DNA of 64,000 nucleotides from Mycteria americana (Eukaryota > Chordata > Aves > Ciconiiformes > Ciconiidae). Every line of letters begins with the position of its first letter. The stretch's first letter is position 1. A program made the translations under genes and the position numbers. The DNA lies in the NCBI RefSeq assembly GCF_035582795.1, contig NC_134373.1, positions 25,824,501-25,888,500 of the forward strand. Reading direction: 5' to 3'. Below, piece after piece: positions 12,201 through 23,000 of the stretch. The notes under the pieces were generated by a model. That model saw only the letters and a list, made by a program, of their open reading frames with translations, made no database searches and was not told where the DNA came from.

Positions 12201-15200
12201 ATGGTTTCTGATGGCCTCCCATAAATCATAGTCTTCAAAATTGAAGGCAAATTCATCAAAGTCTTCATAGCTGAGCGAGTTGCGAATGCAGGTGCTTATC
12301 GCTACCTCCGGGCTGCTGCCCCCCTCCGATTCCTTCGCTGCCTCCTCTCTCTTTCGAAGGGTTGTCATTTTGTCCTTGCGAATGTCAGGGGTCAGGCGCT
12401 GTGAGCCACTCACCTTCAGAGGAGGGGCCGGGGTAGCCAGGCTGACGTGCGGAAAGCAAGCTGCCCCTCGCGGGGCTTCACCGCAGCCCCGGGGCCAGCC
12501 CCAGCGCCTCACTCCCCTCCTCACGGGGCATGAAGGTGCCGGCTGCAGCAGCCCCTGGGGACTGACGAGGTCCCAGGAAGGCTGGCTCCACCCAGGGATG
12601 CTTCCGTGGGGGGCTGCCCCACTGGATCCTCGGGAGCAGAATCCTCGCCGTGCCGCAGGGTCTCGTGCCAGCTGCCCAGGGACACGGCGCCAGCGGCCCG
12701 GGGACAGCCAGGCTGTGCGTGCAGCACCGCTTCTCTCCCTCACTCCCTTCTGGTGTCTCCCTCCCTCTCCAGCCTGCAGAGCAACCTATTGAATTCTCCA
12801 TGTCCTCGGGCCCGGAGCGTGCATTTCCATGACGTCTCTTCTGTCTGCCCTCGCGCCGCGCACAGGGGCAGTCCCCCTCCGAGGCGCTCCGGAGGGGGCA
12901 GCTGCCTCTCCGCCAGGAGAGCGGAGCAGGGGGGAGGCTCCTCACCTCAGGTTTTCTGCGATGCCAGAGCTGGCGTGTCGCACAGAGGGCTGATCACTGG
13001 GAAAGTGTGTCAGGAGAGGAGAGAGCTGGGTCTCAGGGAAACGCAGGGAGCCCTGGACCGGAGAGGGCAGTGGGGCGGGTGGAGGAGCAAACATCCGTGG
13101 GGTGGGTGTGAGTAGAGGTGCTGGAAACATGGGGACCGGCGCTGTGGACACGGCAAAGCCGACAGAGAGGAGCCAGGGCTGGAACAACAGGGGCTGGGGG
13201 ACAGGGAGGTGAGGACCAGGTCCTGCGGCAGGCTGAAGACCATGCCTGGAGCTGCTAGGGAAAGAGGGCAAAGCAGGGAGAAGCAAGGGACACGTGCACT
13301 AGTAGCATAGGTAGTGTCGCAAAGCCTCACTTTTCATGCCATCCAAGTCAGCAGACGCCAGCATCTGGGCCTCAGCCTCGTCCGTGGGGACACGCTGGTA
13401 CGCCGCGCTCTCCAGCGTGGTCATGCTGCCGATGCACATCCTCTCCTTCAAGTCATACGTAACCCGTTGTCCACTCGCCACCTGGCCCCAAGGCTTGCGC
13501 TTCTCCCACCCGCGAGACAGGCGTTCCCGAGGCCCGGGGAGGCTGTAGGAACCAAAAAGACCTATGGTAGCAAATGAGGTGAGTGAGGATGAGCACTAAC
13601 CCTCTCAGGGGCTGAGGTCCCTCGGCCCAGCCCTGACCAACAAGTCCCTGAGAAGGAGGAGAGCCAGGAGTCACCTGTCCCAACACCTAAAGGTTGCTCC
13701 TTCTGTTCCTCCTTTCCCCCACCGCAGAGTGGGATCGGCCTGTGGTCAGTGTCGGGGACCCACCTCCGAGTCAATGGCCTCATGGTCCCCTGACCCGGCC
13801 GAGCCTCCTGGGGCTTCCCAGCCTGCAGGTCAGCACGACAGTGCAAGTTAGCTGGGAGGGAGGGTACTCCACATGTGCAGCCCAGTGCCCCCAAACCTGC
13901 ACCCTGGGGATCCCACGGACCCAAGGAGTTCACAGGAGTCCCAGCGAGTGACTGTCCCACCAGGGAGCAGCCGTGTTGCTCACAGCCGCTCTCCCTCCGG
14001 GCCCCATGTCCCCTCTGGCTCAGCAGTCGAGTCCAGGCTGGGCACAGCCACTACCCCCGGGGACAGGGTCTGTGCAGCAATCCCGAGCTGGGGAGAGCGG
14101 CAGGCAGCTCGGCACCGCTCTCCTACCTGCGGAGGGAGGCAGAGCCCTTGTCCTGCAGCAGGTCGGCAAAGCGTGGCACGGGGGACAGGATGCCACACTC
14201 CTCCTCCACGTGGAACTGCGCGGGGGCCAGAGCGCTACCGGACTCCTCCTCATCGCTGCTGATGGTGAACTGCAGAGACGACAGTCCTGACAGCAAGAGC
14301 CGGGGCAGGCAGCCTTTGCCCCAGTCCCTGACGTGCAGATCCTCCCCATGTCCCCACCTCCTAGAACGGGCCACAGCGACTTCCCCCACGTGCCCTATAC
14401 CCTGGGACTGGCCATATTTAGCCCCCCCCATATCCTATACACCCTAAGAACAGCCACATTGATCTTCCCCCATGGGCCTTACACCCCCAAAATGGTCATG
14501 TACACTCTCCCCAGCATCCACCCCAAGCAATGGCTTATCTGTCACTGTCCTCCAGTGCCCATCTCTGGGACAGGGCAGGGACAGGGCAGGGACAAAACCA
14601 CTCTTCCCACAATATTTCACAGCTACAACCTCTTCCCCCTGACCAGCACGCTCCCATGACCATACACCCCCTAGCACCCTCCTGGCATCAACCCTCCCTC
14701 CACCTCCCCCGCAGCCTCCGAGCCCTGTCCAGGTAGGGATGCCCTAGCCTTGCCTTTGGTTTGCTTGGGGGCTCCAGCTTAGGGGACGTGTCCTTCCCAC
14801 GAGCTTCGCCCTCAGACTCTGCAGAGATCTCTTTCTCCTGGGCCTCTTCTGCCTCAGACTCTCCTTCTTCCTCTTCTTCTTCTTCCTCTTCTTCTTCCTC
14901 TTCTCCCCCCTCCTCGTCCTCTTCCTGGATGGTGGGGGTCACCTCCGAGGGGGGTACTGAGGTTTTCTTCTTTTTTCTCCTCCTTTTTTTCCTCCTGCTA
15001 GCACGCGGGGGCCTCTTTTGGAACTTGAGGGCAGAAGGGAGGTGAGTGGAAAGGGGATGATGGATGTGGTGCGAGGTTCGGCGGTGGACTGAGAGAGAAA
15101 AAGAGAGTCAGGGGCAGGAAGAGGCTGGGAGGAACCTGCCAGGCGCCCCTCCAGGAAACAGCATGGTCTGGAGATCAAGGGCCAGGAAGGGCAAGGAGAG

Positions 15201-18200
15201 CCACCAGCCCGCAGGGACATAGCAAAGCTCTTTCAGTGATGCGGCAGGCTGTGTCCAGCCTGGGGTGGCTGGGGAGGCAGCGCCCATGCAGTGCCAAATC
15301 ACCCCAACGCAGCTCCACTGCCCGGGGGAAGGCACGGCTCCTCTCCCAGTGCTGCCGAAAGCCATTCCCACGGCTACGCAGAGCTGCGGTGGCCTGCCAG
15401 GGCACCATCCCCTTCCTAAGCATGGAGAAATGTTTCTCGCTTTCTCAAACAAGCATGATTTGGGCCCTTTACAAACATTTATTTCCTGCATAGTGTTCTT
15501 TGAGTTAAATAGATGCGCCTTATTTATACCCCAGGCTTTGACAGAAAGTCCCTCCTGCATACCCACAGGAACCACAGACCAAGCCTTTTAGTGCAGATGC
15601 AACCTAAGTCCACATCCCAGGTACTGCGAGGGCTTGTGCCGACCAGCCTCCGAAATGCAGGTTCAATTAGGAGGCTGTCTTTTAAAAACCAGGGTAAAAA
15701 ACAGGGCAGAAGGACTTTTCTTTAAACTAATCTACAAAGATAAATTCATACAGGCTTGACCTGGGTGTCGTGGGAATTACAGAGTGAGAAGAAATTAATG
15801 GCATTTCTGAGCCTTCACTCAAAAACAACCATAATGCACCACGCAGGGAACAGGGTAAGCTCAGCATCTCCCTGCAAGAGAGAGGAAAGCCATTTCTGCC
15901 AGGTCCATCTGCAGGCACAAAGCCTCCCACAGACAGTCTGCAGGATGCACAGATCCCGGGGCTGCACCCGGAGCAGCTGAAATCACGGGGGCACCAGCCA
16001 CTTCGCAAGGGGGCTTTGCTCAGCAGCTCTTCCTGAGGAATTGTTTCCAGTCTGTTTTGATTTGGTTCCTTCCCAGCTTTCCTGTGACATGGCAGCAAAA
16101 CCTGTTTATAGTGAAAACTACCTTCAAAGGACATTTTCAATGGAAGCTGTAACCTTCTCCCTGGGAGAGCCAGGCAGGTTCATTGTTCTGCTGTCATGTT
16201 TCCTTTCCTTTGGTTTCTCAAGTCTTTTCTCCCTTGTTTCCCCCCTTGGGAACAACAGGGATATTTCACACACACCCCTGGTTCAGGAGGAGATGCTTAT
16301 GGCAAGATTAGTGGAGACTGGGAATGGTCAGACATCTGCAAATTGGAAAGAGTTTGGGCTCTTTATAAACACTTTTTCCTCCAACATGTTCTCTAGTTCT
16401 TTGGTAACTAGATGTACCCTATTTACTCGCAGGTTTGGCAGAAAGGCCCTCCTGCCCCGCTGCTGCACTCCCATAGCTCTGCTCTGCATGCCACGGATAG
16501 GTCAGGAATGAATTTCTCATGTAAGAAGCAAGGAAGGTCCCAACTGTACACTTGTTGCTCCTTCTACAGCACAAAGCTGCTGGTGAGGACATAGCCCATC
16601 TTTCCCTTCTGGCTCGTTCACATCAGCCCAAGACAGAAATGTTTACATTTTAGATCAGAAGGAAGCCAAAGCCTTGGGCTGCAGGGAAGGGCAGTGATGG
16701 TAAGTGGCTGATCTGGCACAGAAGAGGGGAGCACCGCTCTTCACCCCTGCACTCAGCACTCCTTGTGTCAACTGATCATGTTTCCACAGAGGTGGCCTGG
16801 AGGTGGGAAAAACATACCTCTTCCAAACACAAAAAGCTTCATGCTTCCCTCTTCTTCCTCCCTGTCCTCTTGTGTGCCCAGCCCCTGCCCTCCTTCCCTA
16901 CTCCCTTCCTTGCACTGCCTGCCTGTATGGAAAGTTATTGCCAAACCAGTGTCCTAGATGTTTGATTACACTGCTCAGTGAACTTGATACAAGAGAAACG
17001 AAAAAGTAATTTGGATGGGGAGCCCAGAAGGAAGAGCCTACACATTAGGAATTCCTGGCTTTGAATAGGGCAGGAAACATTTCTAAACCCAGAGAGCATT
17101 CACCTCCATGGGCTGGTATGTTATCTTCAAAGTCTAATGACCTAACCAGATCTTCTAGCTTTATAAATACGAACTGCATAAAACTTCTGATAGCAGCGCT
17201 GACGCACTCCTAGATAACAGGGATACATCAGGAGCTCAGAGGAAAACAAGCTTGATTCTGACAAAGAAAGAAGGACTCTCCTACTAAGAAGAAAAAGAAC
17301 CCGAAACAGTACAAATCTCTAGTCAAATTTTCAACGAAGCTTCTGCCATGCATGCTCAAGCAGATTGTCCGTGTCCTCCAAGCCAACCCACACACCTGTG
17401 CACACAGGCAGAGCTTCTGAGCAGGTAAGTCCTACCAGCACAGGTATTCAACCCACAGCAAAGCTAGTAGCACCTTGCAGCCATGTGCGCGAGTGACTGT
17501 GTGCTCAGGTGGAAAGTGTTATTTGAATGGAGCCTCTGTAGAGAAATGACACAAGCAGAAAGGAGCAGCTGGGGTGCACTACAGTAACAGACTTTTACCA
17601 GAAAACTTTTACAACAGCCATTGGAAATGAGTGGCCAAGCAGAAAACAGCCTGGTGAGGTACTTGGAACATAATGTTCCTGAGGTTGTATCCCATCAAAG
17701 CTAAGCTGGAAAATAAGCAGTATCTGACTGTGGAGAGCCAGAGAGTGGGAAACTCTCCCAACCGTTGCTACTTGTCTGCCACACAAGCAGGCTGCTGGCC
17801 GGGGGCCTCTTCTTCCTGCCTTTCACTGCTGTTACTACAAGCTAACGCAACCCACCTACACCAGGCAATAGCTTATGACCACTCTTGTGGGCACGCTCTC
17901 GTTTTACAGTCAAAGTGAGTTTGGGCAGACTGGTTGCCTTCATCATGGAAGGGCAGTTAGAGGAATAAATATGCTGATCAGAGGAGTTCAGGTGAGATAG
18001 CCACAGCATTTTAAATTCACACCCCATTTTTATTTTGCAGTCCTTTCTTTGAGCAGATAAGCCTGATGGTTTCGTGGTTGCTATTTAGAAATACACAGGC
18101 ATGTCTGACTGGAGCCATCTGCTTTCAGACTGGGGAGGACAGTCTGGCTTCTGGCCATATTTGGATGTTTCTTTGCAGCCATATGGAAGAAAAATAGTTT

Positions 18201-19975
18201 CAAACTGGAGATTTCAACATGGGGGAAGTGACTGCAGAGGTCCCTGACGCTGGGTGAGGAGGTGAGCGAACACCCTGGGCTGAGCTATGCCGCCGTGTGG
18301 GCTGGGCAGTAGCTACCCCTGCAGGGATGGGGAAAACAGGGAACGGACTGGGAAGAGGCCGTGGGCACTGGTGCTAAACTGGGTGTATGTAGCACTTTGG
18401 GAACACTCTGAAGGGAGGAAGTGAACAGCAGGCTAACACGATCTGCAGGGTCCCGGCACAAGCCTACAGAGCACATGGGGCTGAGCAAGGGTTGGGGGTG
18501 AAGGTGGAAGTGGGTACAACAGTTCAAACCTACATACATTCAAAATCTCTCTCACTGTAGCTGCGTCTTTGCTTCTCCAGAATGCTTGATGCTGATTTGC
18601 TTATCAGGTCCCCAAATCTCTCGATTGACAAAGTCTTATCCAAGTCCTCATCGTCCTCGGCACCAGGAGAGGCTTTCTCTGCGCGATCTCTGCCCTGCAC
18701 AGAAATCGCCAGACAAGAATCAAACACTGCAGACCCCTACAGCCCTCTGGATCCTCCTGCCCTGCAAACGGTGCTGGGCTTGCTGAGGAGCAGCAGGCTC
18801 CACACGACAGGGCTGGGGCATAGTTTCTCGCTTAGAGGCTCAGCTCTGCTCAAAACCAAGAGCCAGAACAGATCAGCAAGCCTCCAAGCTGCACTCTGCA
18901 GAGATACCTTAGCGGTCCTCCACACCTCCCCTGAGTGGCAGGTATCAAGGGACTATGTCAGTGCCTGTCTTTCCTACCAGTGGAGGTGCATAGCTTTTGT
19001 TTAGCTGGAATATCTCTCTCCTCACATCTAACTGCTGTCCTCTGGCCTTCCCTTTGCCCAGTCTGCCATCCCTCCCTTTCTTAGACCTCCTCCATATTTC
19101 CCCCAGGACACAGCATCCCTGCTCTGGTGAGCTGCCCTTGGGTCAGTGACCACCCCGTGCCTTCCCGCCTCCCCTCCGCACTCCTAGGGGACCACATTCC
19201 CCTTGGCATGCCTTCTTCAGGCTTTTCTGCCTGTTTTCCTCCTGTTTCAGGCTGTGTGTGCTTCTCTGCCTTTTGCTGGTGGAGACGCTCCGAGAAGAGC
19301 ATCGCCAGGTGACTCCTGTCCTTTCTGCCTCCCGAGCAGCTGCAGCTGTTAAAATTTTCCGTCAATATAGCCGAAATGCCAGCGCAGAGCTGTTGTGGAC
19401 TCCCATGTTTCCATGGAAACAGGAGGAGGCCCAACTGTGACAAATCTGTCTGTGCTGGGCGGAAAGAGGGAGCAAGGCAGCTTTAGCTGAGTTGCAGCTC
19501 TCCCCACAGCCCCCAGCTGTTCCCAGCTGTGCCCCAGGAGTGGCTTTGTATCTGTGGGTGAGACTGCTTCTCCTCTCACCTTAGCGTGCGTGTCCCAAGC
19601 CCAGCCTAAATGGGGAGAGTCTAATTGCAAGCTGCCCAGCTCCTCCTGCCGCTTGCCTACCCGCCCAACGGCACTGAAGGCACAGAGACCCCACAGAGCA
19701 GCCTCCGGCCTTTTCTGGACCACAGTTTGCTGTCTGCACGGAGAGCGGATGTGGGCTCGTGGGCAGCCTGGGCGCACCCTTTGTGCAGACCTGTCCCCAG
19801 GGAAGGGAGGCTGTGTCTCCCACTGCAGCAGGCTGCCAGGACGCAGGTCCCGCACTCAGCCTGGCAGGAGCGCGGTCCCCGGGGAAGAGATGGCCCCGCT
19901 GCTGCTGGATTCCCACCTCACCTGCTGCAGGTCGATGAAGACATCTCCTACGGGAGGGGACTCTCCAGCTGCCAT
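70..19975 (-). CDS. SLC4A3: SLC4A3 (anion exchanger AE3), 5' two thirds, long isoform
   Basis: Sodium-independent chloride/bicarbonate exchanger of the plasma membrane in heart, brain and other excitable tissue. Coding exons in transcript order are 19922-19975, 18538-18694, 14754-15088, 14127-14269, 13331-13542, 7220-7371, 6402-6582, 5717-5852, 5439-5613, 4926-5022, 2966-3150, 620-833 and 70-291. All phases agree, giving 754 codons. Recognisable AE3 blocks include RFGDLISK, the glutamate-rich stretch ending [17 protein letters not shown], a lysine run followed by [65 protein letters not shown] and [15 protein letters not shown]. The last visible exon holds DDPLKRTG, the juxtamembrane GGLVRDI and the first membrane helix ending ITFGGLLG, then donor gtaatg. 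The remaining membrane domain is outside the window. AE3 is chosen over AE2 from the N-terminal exons and the REREQ linker. The family assignment is very secure; exon ends are read by eye from splice consensus and phase. Confidence 0.95.
620..833 (-). CDS. SLC4A3: SLC4A3 exon with the dimerisation-arm region
   Basis: It begins [20 protein letters not shown] and reads through [20 protein letters not shown] to [16 protein letters not shown]. It ends in phase 1 at the weak donor AAAG/gtctct. The join gives [12 protein letters not shown], which parallels human GKELSLELGGSEA, so the weak donor is supported by homology and phase. A longer open frame continues into the intron to about 393 but has no AE similarity. 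Confidence 0.92.
834..2965 (-). other. SLC4A3 intron, nothing recognised
   Basis: Intron between exons 2966-3150 and 620-833. Short open frames on both strands show no family resemblance. A near-palindromic doublet, catgaggtcccatgagaggtcc, at about 1179-1202 is the only local repeat noticed. Confidence 0.6.
3290..3760 (-). mobile_element. CR1-type LINE fragment, decayed
   Basis: The plus strand matches the reverse complement of the CR1 reverse-transcriptase 3' region. Signposts in order are ttatcaaa...tttcatcaaagaa, gaaatcaggtttgcttgacgtgacc, cataaacctcactgcttgg, aataattacattcttatccttta and aggacgtcaggttaacctgtaggta. It is highly diverged, interrupted by stops in every frame, truncated at both ends, and sits in an SLC4A3 intron. 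Identification is from memory of the family, without alignment. Confidence 0.75.
4926..7371 (-). CDS. SLC4A3: SLC4A3 exons for the conserved cytoplasmic domain core
   Basis: Five exons, 7220-7371, 6402-6582, 5717-5852, 5439-5613 and 4926-5022, encode the start of the cytoplasmic domain shared by AE1-AE3. In order they carry [19 protein letters not shown], a run of eight lysines, the VFVELNEL block, [48 protein letters not shown], a serine-rich SSSSMNS followed by a histidine-rich loop (the GTG-like repeats near 5510-5545 are the other strand of this coding sequence), and the [17 protein letters not shown] sheet. Both the long and cardiac-type isoforms would use all of them. Confidence 0.95.
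7372..12172 (-). other. SLC4A3 large intron downstream of the cardiac-type exon
   Basis: This 4.8 kb contains no recognisable gene. Minus-strand open segments at 8286-8624, 8482-8676 and 8759-8995 look protein-like in composition but match no family I know and do not join in frame. No coding exon is needed here by the AE3 reading frame. Confidence 0.55.
12173..12368 (-). CDS. SLC4A3: SLC4A3 alternative first coding exon (cardiac-type AE3c isoform)
   Basis: Within the intron between exons 13331-13542 and 7220-7371, an ATG at 12368 opens 65 codons starting [12 protein letters not shown] and including [20 protein letters not shown] and [11 protein letters not shown], then one base and a strong donor, gtaagt, at 12172. 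It ends in phase 1, exactly what exon 7220-7371 needs; the join reads [11 protein letters not shown]. In mammals the cardiac AE3 variant starts from an internal promoter in intron 6 with a unique N-terminus of about 73 residues. This exon has the same position and nearly the same length. The frame stays open upstream without a stop, so the start is the likeliest Met, not a proven one. A CRE-like ATGACGTC lies about 460 bases upstream at 12829-12836. Confidence 0.85.
12369..12900 (-). promoter_or_regulatory. SLC4A3: Candidate internal promoter of the cardiac-type AE3 transcript
   Basis: This GC-rich stretch lies directly upstream, on the minus strand, of the alternative first exon. It contains a CRE-like ATGACGTC at 12829-12836 and no clear TATA box. 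The call rests on position and on the known internal promoter of mammalian AE3; no start site is visible. Confidence 0.4.
13331..14269 (-). CDS. SLC4A3: SLC4A3 exons 14127-14269 and 13331-13542
   Basis: The first exon (143 bases) starts [10 protein letters not shown] and ends in phase 2 at cgcag/gtagga. The second (212 bases) follows the acceptor ttcctacag at 13543 and carries the AE3 hallmark [12 protein letters not shown] and [11 protein letters not shown], ending LDGMK plus one base before gtgagg. Human AE3 has the matching YDLRERL and [11 protein letters not shown] blocks. This second exon is the last one unique to the long isoform: the intron that follows contains the alternative first exon at 12.2k. 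Confidence 0.93.
14754..15088 (-). CDS. SLC4A3: SLC4A3 exon with basic and acidic low-complexity tracts
   Basis: This 335-base exon starts [14 protein letters not shown], then has a basic stretch ([10 protein letters not shown]), the conserved TSVPPSE and TIQEE blocks and a long glutamate run before GESEAE. It aligns in order with human AE3. The GA-rich run at 14860-14925 is therefore coding, not a free microsatellite. The exon must end in phase 0 at 14754 to join [10 protein letters not shown] in the next exon (human KFSIGSDED). At that place the intron begins GCAAGG, not GT, so a GC-AG intron is inferred. No nearby GT keeps the frame. Confidence 0.85.
15455..15575. repeat. Diverged direct repeat, copy 1
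   Basis: The stretch from ttgggccctttacaaacatt to the cctcctgc that ends near 15560 is repeated about 890 bases to the right. Shared blocks are gggc(c/t)ctttа-like, gttctttg, ta(a/c)...agatg, ttattta, ggctttg/ggtttgg, cagaaag and ccctcctgc. It is either a local duplication or two copies of an unrecognised interspersed element. Confidence 0.7.
16345..16465. repeat. Diverged direct repeat, copy 2
   Basis: Partner of the copy at 15455-15575. It runs from tttgggctctttataaacac through agttctttggtaactagatg and tatttactcgcaggtttgg to cagaaaggccctcctgcc. Similarity by eye is roughly three bases in four with no large gaps, and it lies in the same orientation. Confidence 0.7.
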
Positions 19976-20062
19976 TTTGGTTCAGGACCTAAGGGCCTGG
20001 GCAAAATATCAACCCTTCTCTTTCACCGGCAGGCACCCAGCAAACCTGGAGAGTGGCATAAC
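19922..20062 (-). CDS. SLC4A3: SLC4A3 start-codon exon
   Basis: The ATG at 19975-19973 lies in a favourable context (A at -3, G at +4) and opens 18 codons beginning [12 protein letters not shown] and ending DLQQ, followed by donor gtgagg at 19921. The exon ends in phase 0, and the next exon (18694) begins in phase 0 with GRDRAEK. Human AE3 also starts with a short, poorly conserved N-terminus before the DDDLGKTL block, seen here as DEDLDKTL. The exon probably begins at 20062 after a good acceptor (pyrimidine-rich tract ending ccacag), which would leave about 87 bases of 5' UTR. The start rests on phase, length and Kozak context, not on residue conservation. Confidence 0.8.
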
Positions 20063-23000
20063 CTGTGGAGAGAGGGCAGGACAAGGGAATGTCGTGGGAG
20101 ACCGCTGGCCACTGCCCTCAAACCCCCTGGCTCCTAACCCAGAGAGGTCACCTCACCGGCCCTCGGGGAACCTCCCCGGCATCACTAGGACAGGGCTGTC
20201 CCCTGGCACGCTGCAGCGAGGGAGCAAGGATGGCTCAGCCCGCGCTGCTTTGTGCACCGTCTCCAACAGTTCAAAGGCAGGTGGGTCCCTGTCCTCCTCC
20301 GAACAACCTGCTGCTCGGAGGGTGCAGGGGCTGACCGAGACAGCAGCTATATGCATAGCTCCTGCACAGGTTGTGTGAGAGAAGGAAAGGCTTCCTGCTC
20401 AGCCGCCCCTCCACCAGGACATCTGTGCAAAGCCAGGGCGTGACTGACCGCTGGGGAAGGATAAAGTTGGAGAGATTGGGTGCTGGGAGGGCATGCCAGG
20501 AGCAGGCAGCAGAGTGGTCCTGTGCCACCTAGCTTTAATTGGGCAGATCCCAAAATGGCCAGGAGGAACCTCAGAGAGATCCGTGCAGGCCAGAGAGATG
20601 GCACAAGGACAAACAGTTCAGCATCCAAACACCAAACACAAAACAACACATGTTACAGGGAAAGAGGCCAACCTTCAGACTGCAGATCTGTGCCCTGTCT
20701 GCACCGGCGTGGCTGAGGGACGCAGAAGACCCTGCGGGCAGCCCAAGGGAGTGCTCTGCTCAATATGCAACTGCAAGTGAAGGTAATGAGGTGCCACGGT
20801 TCACAAGGAGCGGGATGGAGACTAACACAGAAACAGCTGTAGTCATATCATCTACAGCAACAGTGCAGGCTGAGCTCAGCATGGGCTGCACCCCAGGAAG
20901 AGTTGGAGATGGCACAGAGACTGGTACTGGGAAGATACCAACCTCCAAAAACTCATCTGAACTCATACGGAGAAGGAGAGAAGATGTAAGCACATGCACA
21001 GTGCTTTGGGCACAGGGATAAGCAAAGTGTTCTCATCTCACAGCACAAGAAAAGGGACATTCGTTAAAACTACAAGGGTAGAATACAAATGAATCCAAAA
21101 CTAGCAAAAGAAAACATTTTTTTCAGTGATGTCATCGAGGAGAAAAAAACCTGCAAAGTCAGAGGATAGCTTGGCCATCTCTCTGGGTAAAAAGTTGTCA
21201 TATTTATGACAAAGAAAATTAAGAGAAGTTAAACCCATCTTTCAGAACAAGCTATTCTCCAGCTATGAAAGCTTTGGAAGAAGTACTATAGGTTATATCC
21301 TGGTGATCTGCTGAGGGGTTTCTTACTATCTCATCTGAAGTACCTAGTATGGGCCACTGTTCAAGACAGGCCACTAAAACACTAAAACAGATGGTCTAAA
21401 GGTGACACCAGTGAGGCCACTTCATCATCCCTCCTTCTATCTTTGAAGATCTCCAGAAGGTGCTACTACAGTCTCTGCTTACTCTGCCTACCTGAAGGCA
21501 CACATTTAGCTTATTCAAGCCAAAAATCCCGGGGCCATCTGTAAGGCAAGTTTTTGAGAGGCTAATCTGACCACTGATGAAGAATGTTCCCTTGGTCCAT
21601 CCTCCTAATTATCAGGAACAAGGCAAAACTTAATGGAAAAAATCCCTCAAACACACCTCATTGAATTCTTCAGTAATTGAATCCCTCGATGAGACCTGAA
21701 CAGCTCAAGAGAAATATGCTGCCAAGACAGACGTCTAAAAAGCAAACGCAGAGTCCAGGCCATAAGGACAGGACAGAAAAGAATGAAAATACCCAATCCA
21801 CTCTGTACATCTTAAGCTGTAATATTCAACTTCACACCCTGTTTTTCAAGAATGATAGAACAAAAGGGTGCCGAGAGAGAGCAGCAGAAAAAAGGAGAAA
21901 GGTCTGGAAATCATCTGTAAGCAGAGACTGAACTGCTTTTTAGTAGGAGACATGATAGAGAAAAGGGTAATGCATGGCTTTTATTTCCTTTCGCATTTAA
22001 CTCAAGAACAGGGTATCATTCCATGAAAGCAAACAGCAGCACATTTGAAACTGCAGGCAGGGAATGCTTTATTCCAGCAGGAAGAGCTGGCGGGGGAACC
22101 TGGGCTCTGCAGTCCTGAAGGGCCTCGGCATCACGACTGTTAAAGAAAGGATTGGGTATTTGTAAGGAACATAATCTCCACAGCCACAGACTGCCTCCAA
22201 AAACACGTTGCAAGCACTACTACTTCAGGGAGTAAAAAGACAACAGGGCTTTGGATGGCAGCTCCTGTAGTGGCAGAATCCCTAAAAACTAGCAAAACGG
22301 TAAAGGTAATATAACAAAAAAAAAGCTAATGCTCAACTCCACCTCTGTGCCGCTAATGTGCCTTGTGGGGCCTCCAAAGGAAACTGCAAAGCATCAGCAA
22401 TGTTGTGAAACAATGTGCTTTGTTTCAGGTCAAGCTCAGGTTTGTCTGGAGCTAGGCAGAGGCTGGCAGGGGCATTCGTGCTCTGGGCGGGAGGAAACGC
22501 GCGAGGAACCGCTGGATGCGACGAACTCTGCTGGCTCCAGCTTTGCAAGATGTTAACACTGAGTTTAAAACTACAGCCTGACTGCCTAAAGTTAAAAGGG
22601 AGGGAAAATCCAGAACTTAATCTTTCTTTATCCACCGAAGCAGTGTATTCTGAAATATGCTGAAAATGTGTCACTCTAATGACAGCGAAAAGCAAGACAG
22701 TTGTACTAGCAGTAAAGTAAGAGAGCCCTTGGGACCCGCTTTGAAATTTCAGAGGGACTGCGAGGTGCTCACGGGGTTTCCGTCAATGCCGCTCATCACC
22801 CTGTGAAAGCAGGACGCGATGCCTGGGTGCCCCGAGCCGGCGGGGCTCGGGGGCAGAGCTGCCGGAGGGGCCCGCCGCTTTGGGGCCGAGAGAGGGGCTG
22901 GGATGCGAGCCGCTTTCTCCGACCCTAACCCTACCAGCTCTCCTGCCTTCTCGAGAAGGGAGAGCCCGTGGCCTGGGAGCACTGGTGCTCCCTTTCGGTG

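Larger units (their letters stand above)
15089..18537 (-). other. SLC4A3 intron with an internal duplication
   Basis: A 3.4 kb intron between exons 18538-18694 and 14754-15088. Apart from the diverged repeat pair listed separately nothing is recognised; open frames are short. Confidence 0.55.

Noticed and set aside
14860-14925. GA/CT microsatellite
   Set aside because: It is the coding sequence of the conserved AE3 glutamate run.
22920-22938. Interstitial telomere-like ccctaaccctacc
   Set aside because: Barely two units; too short to differ from chance.
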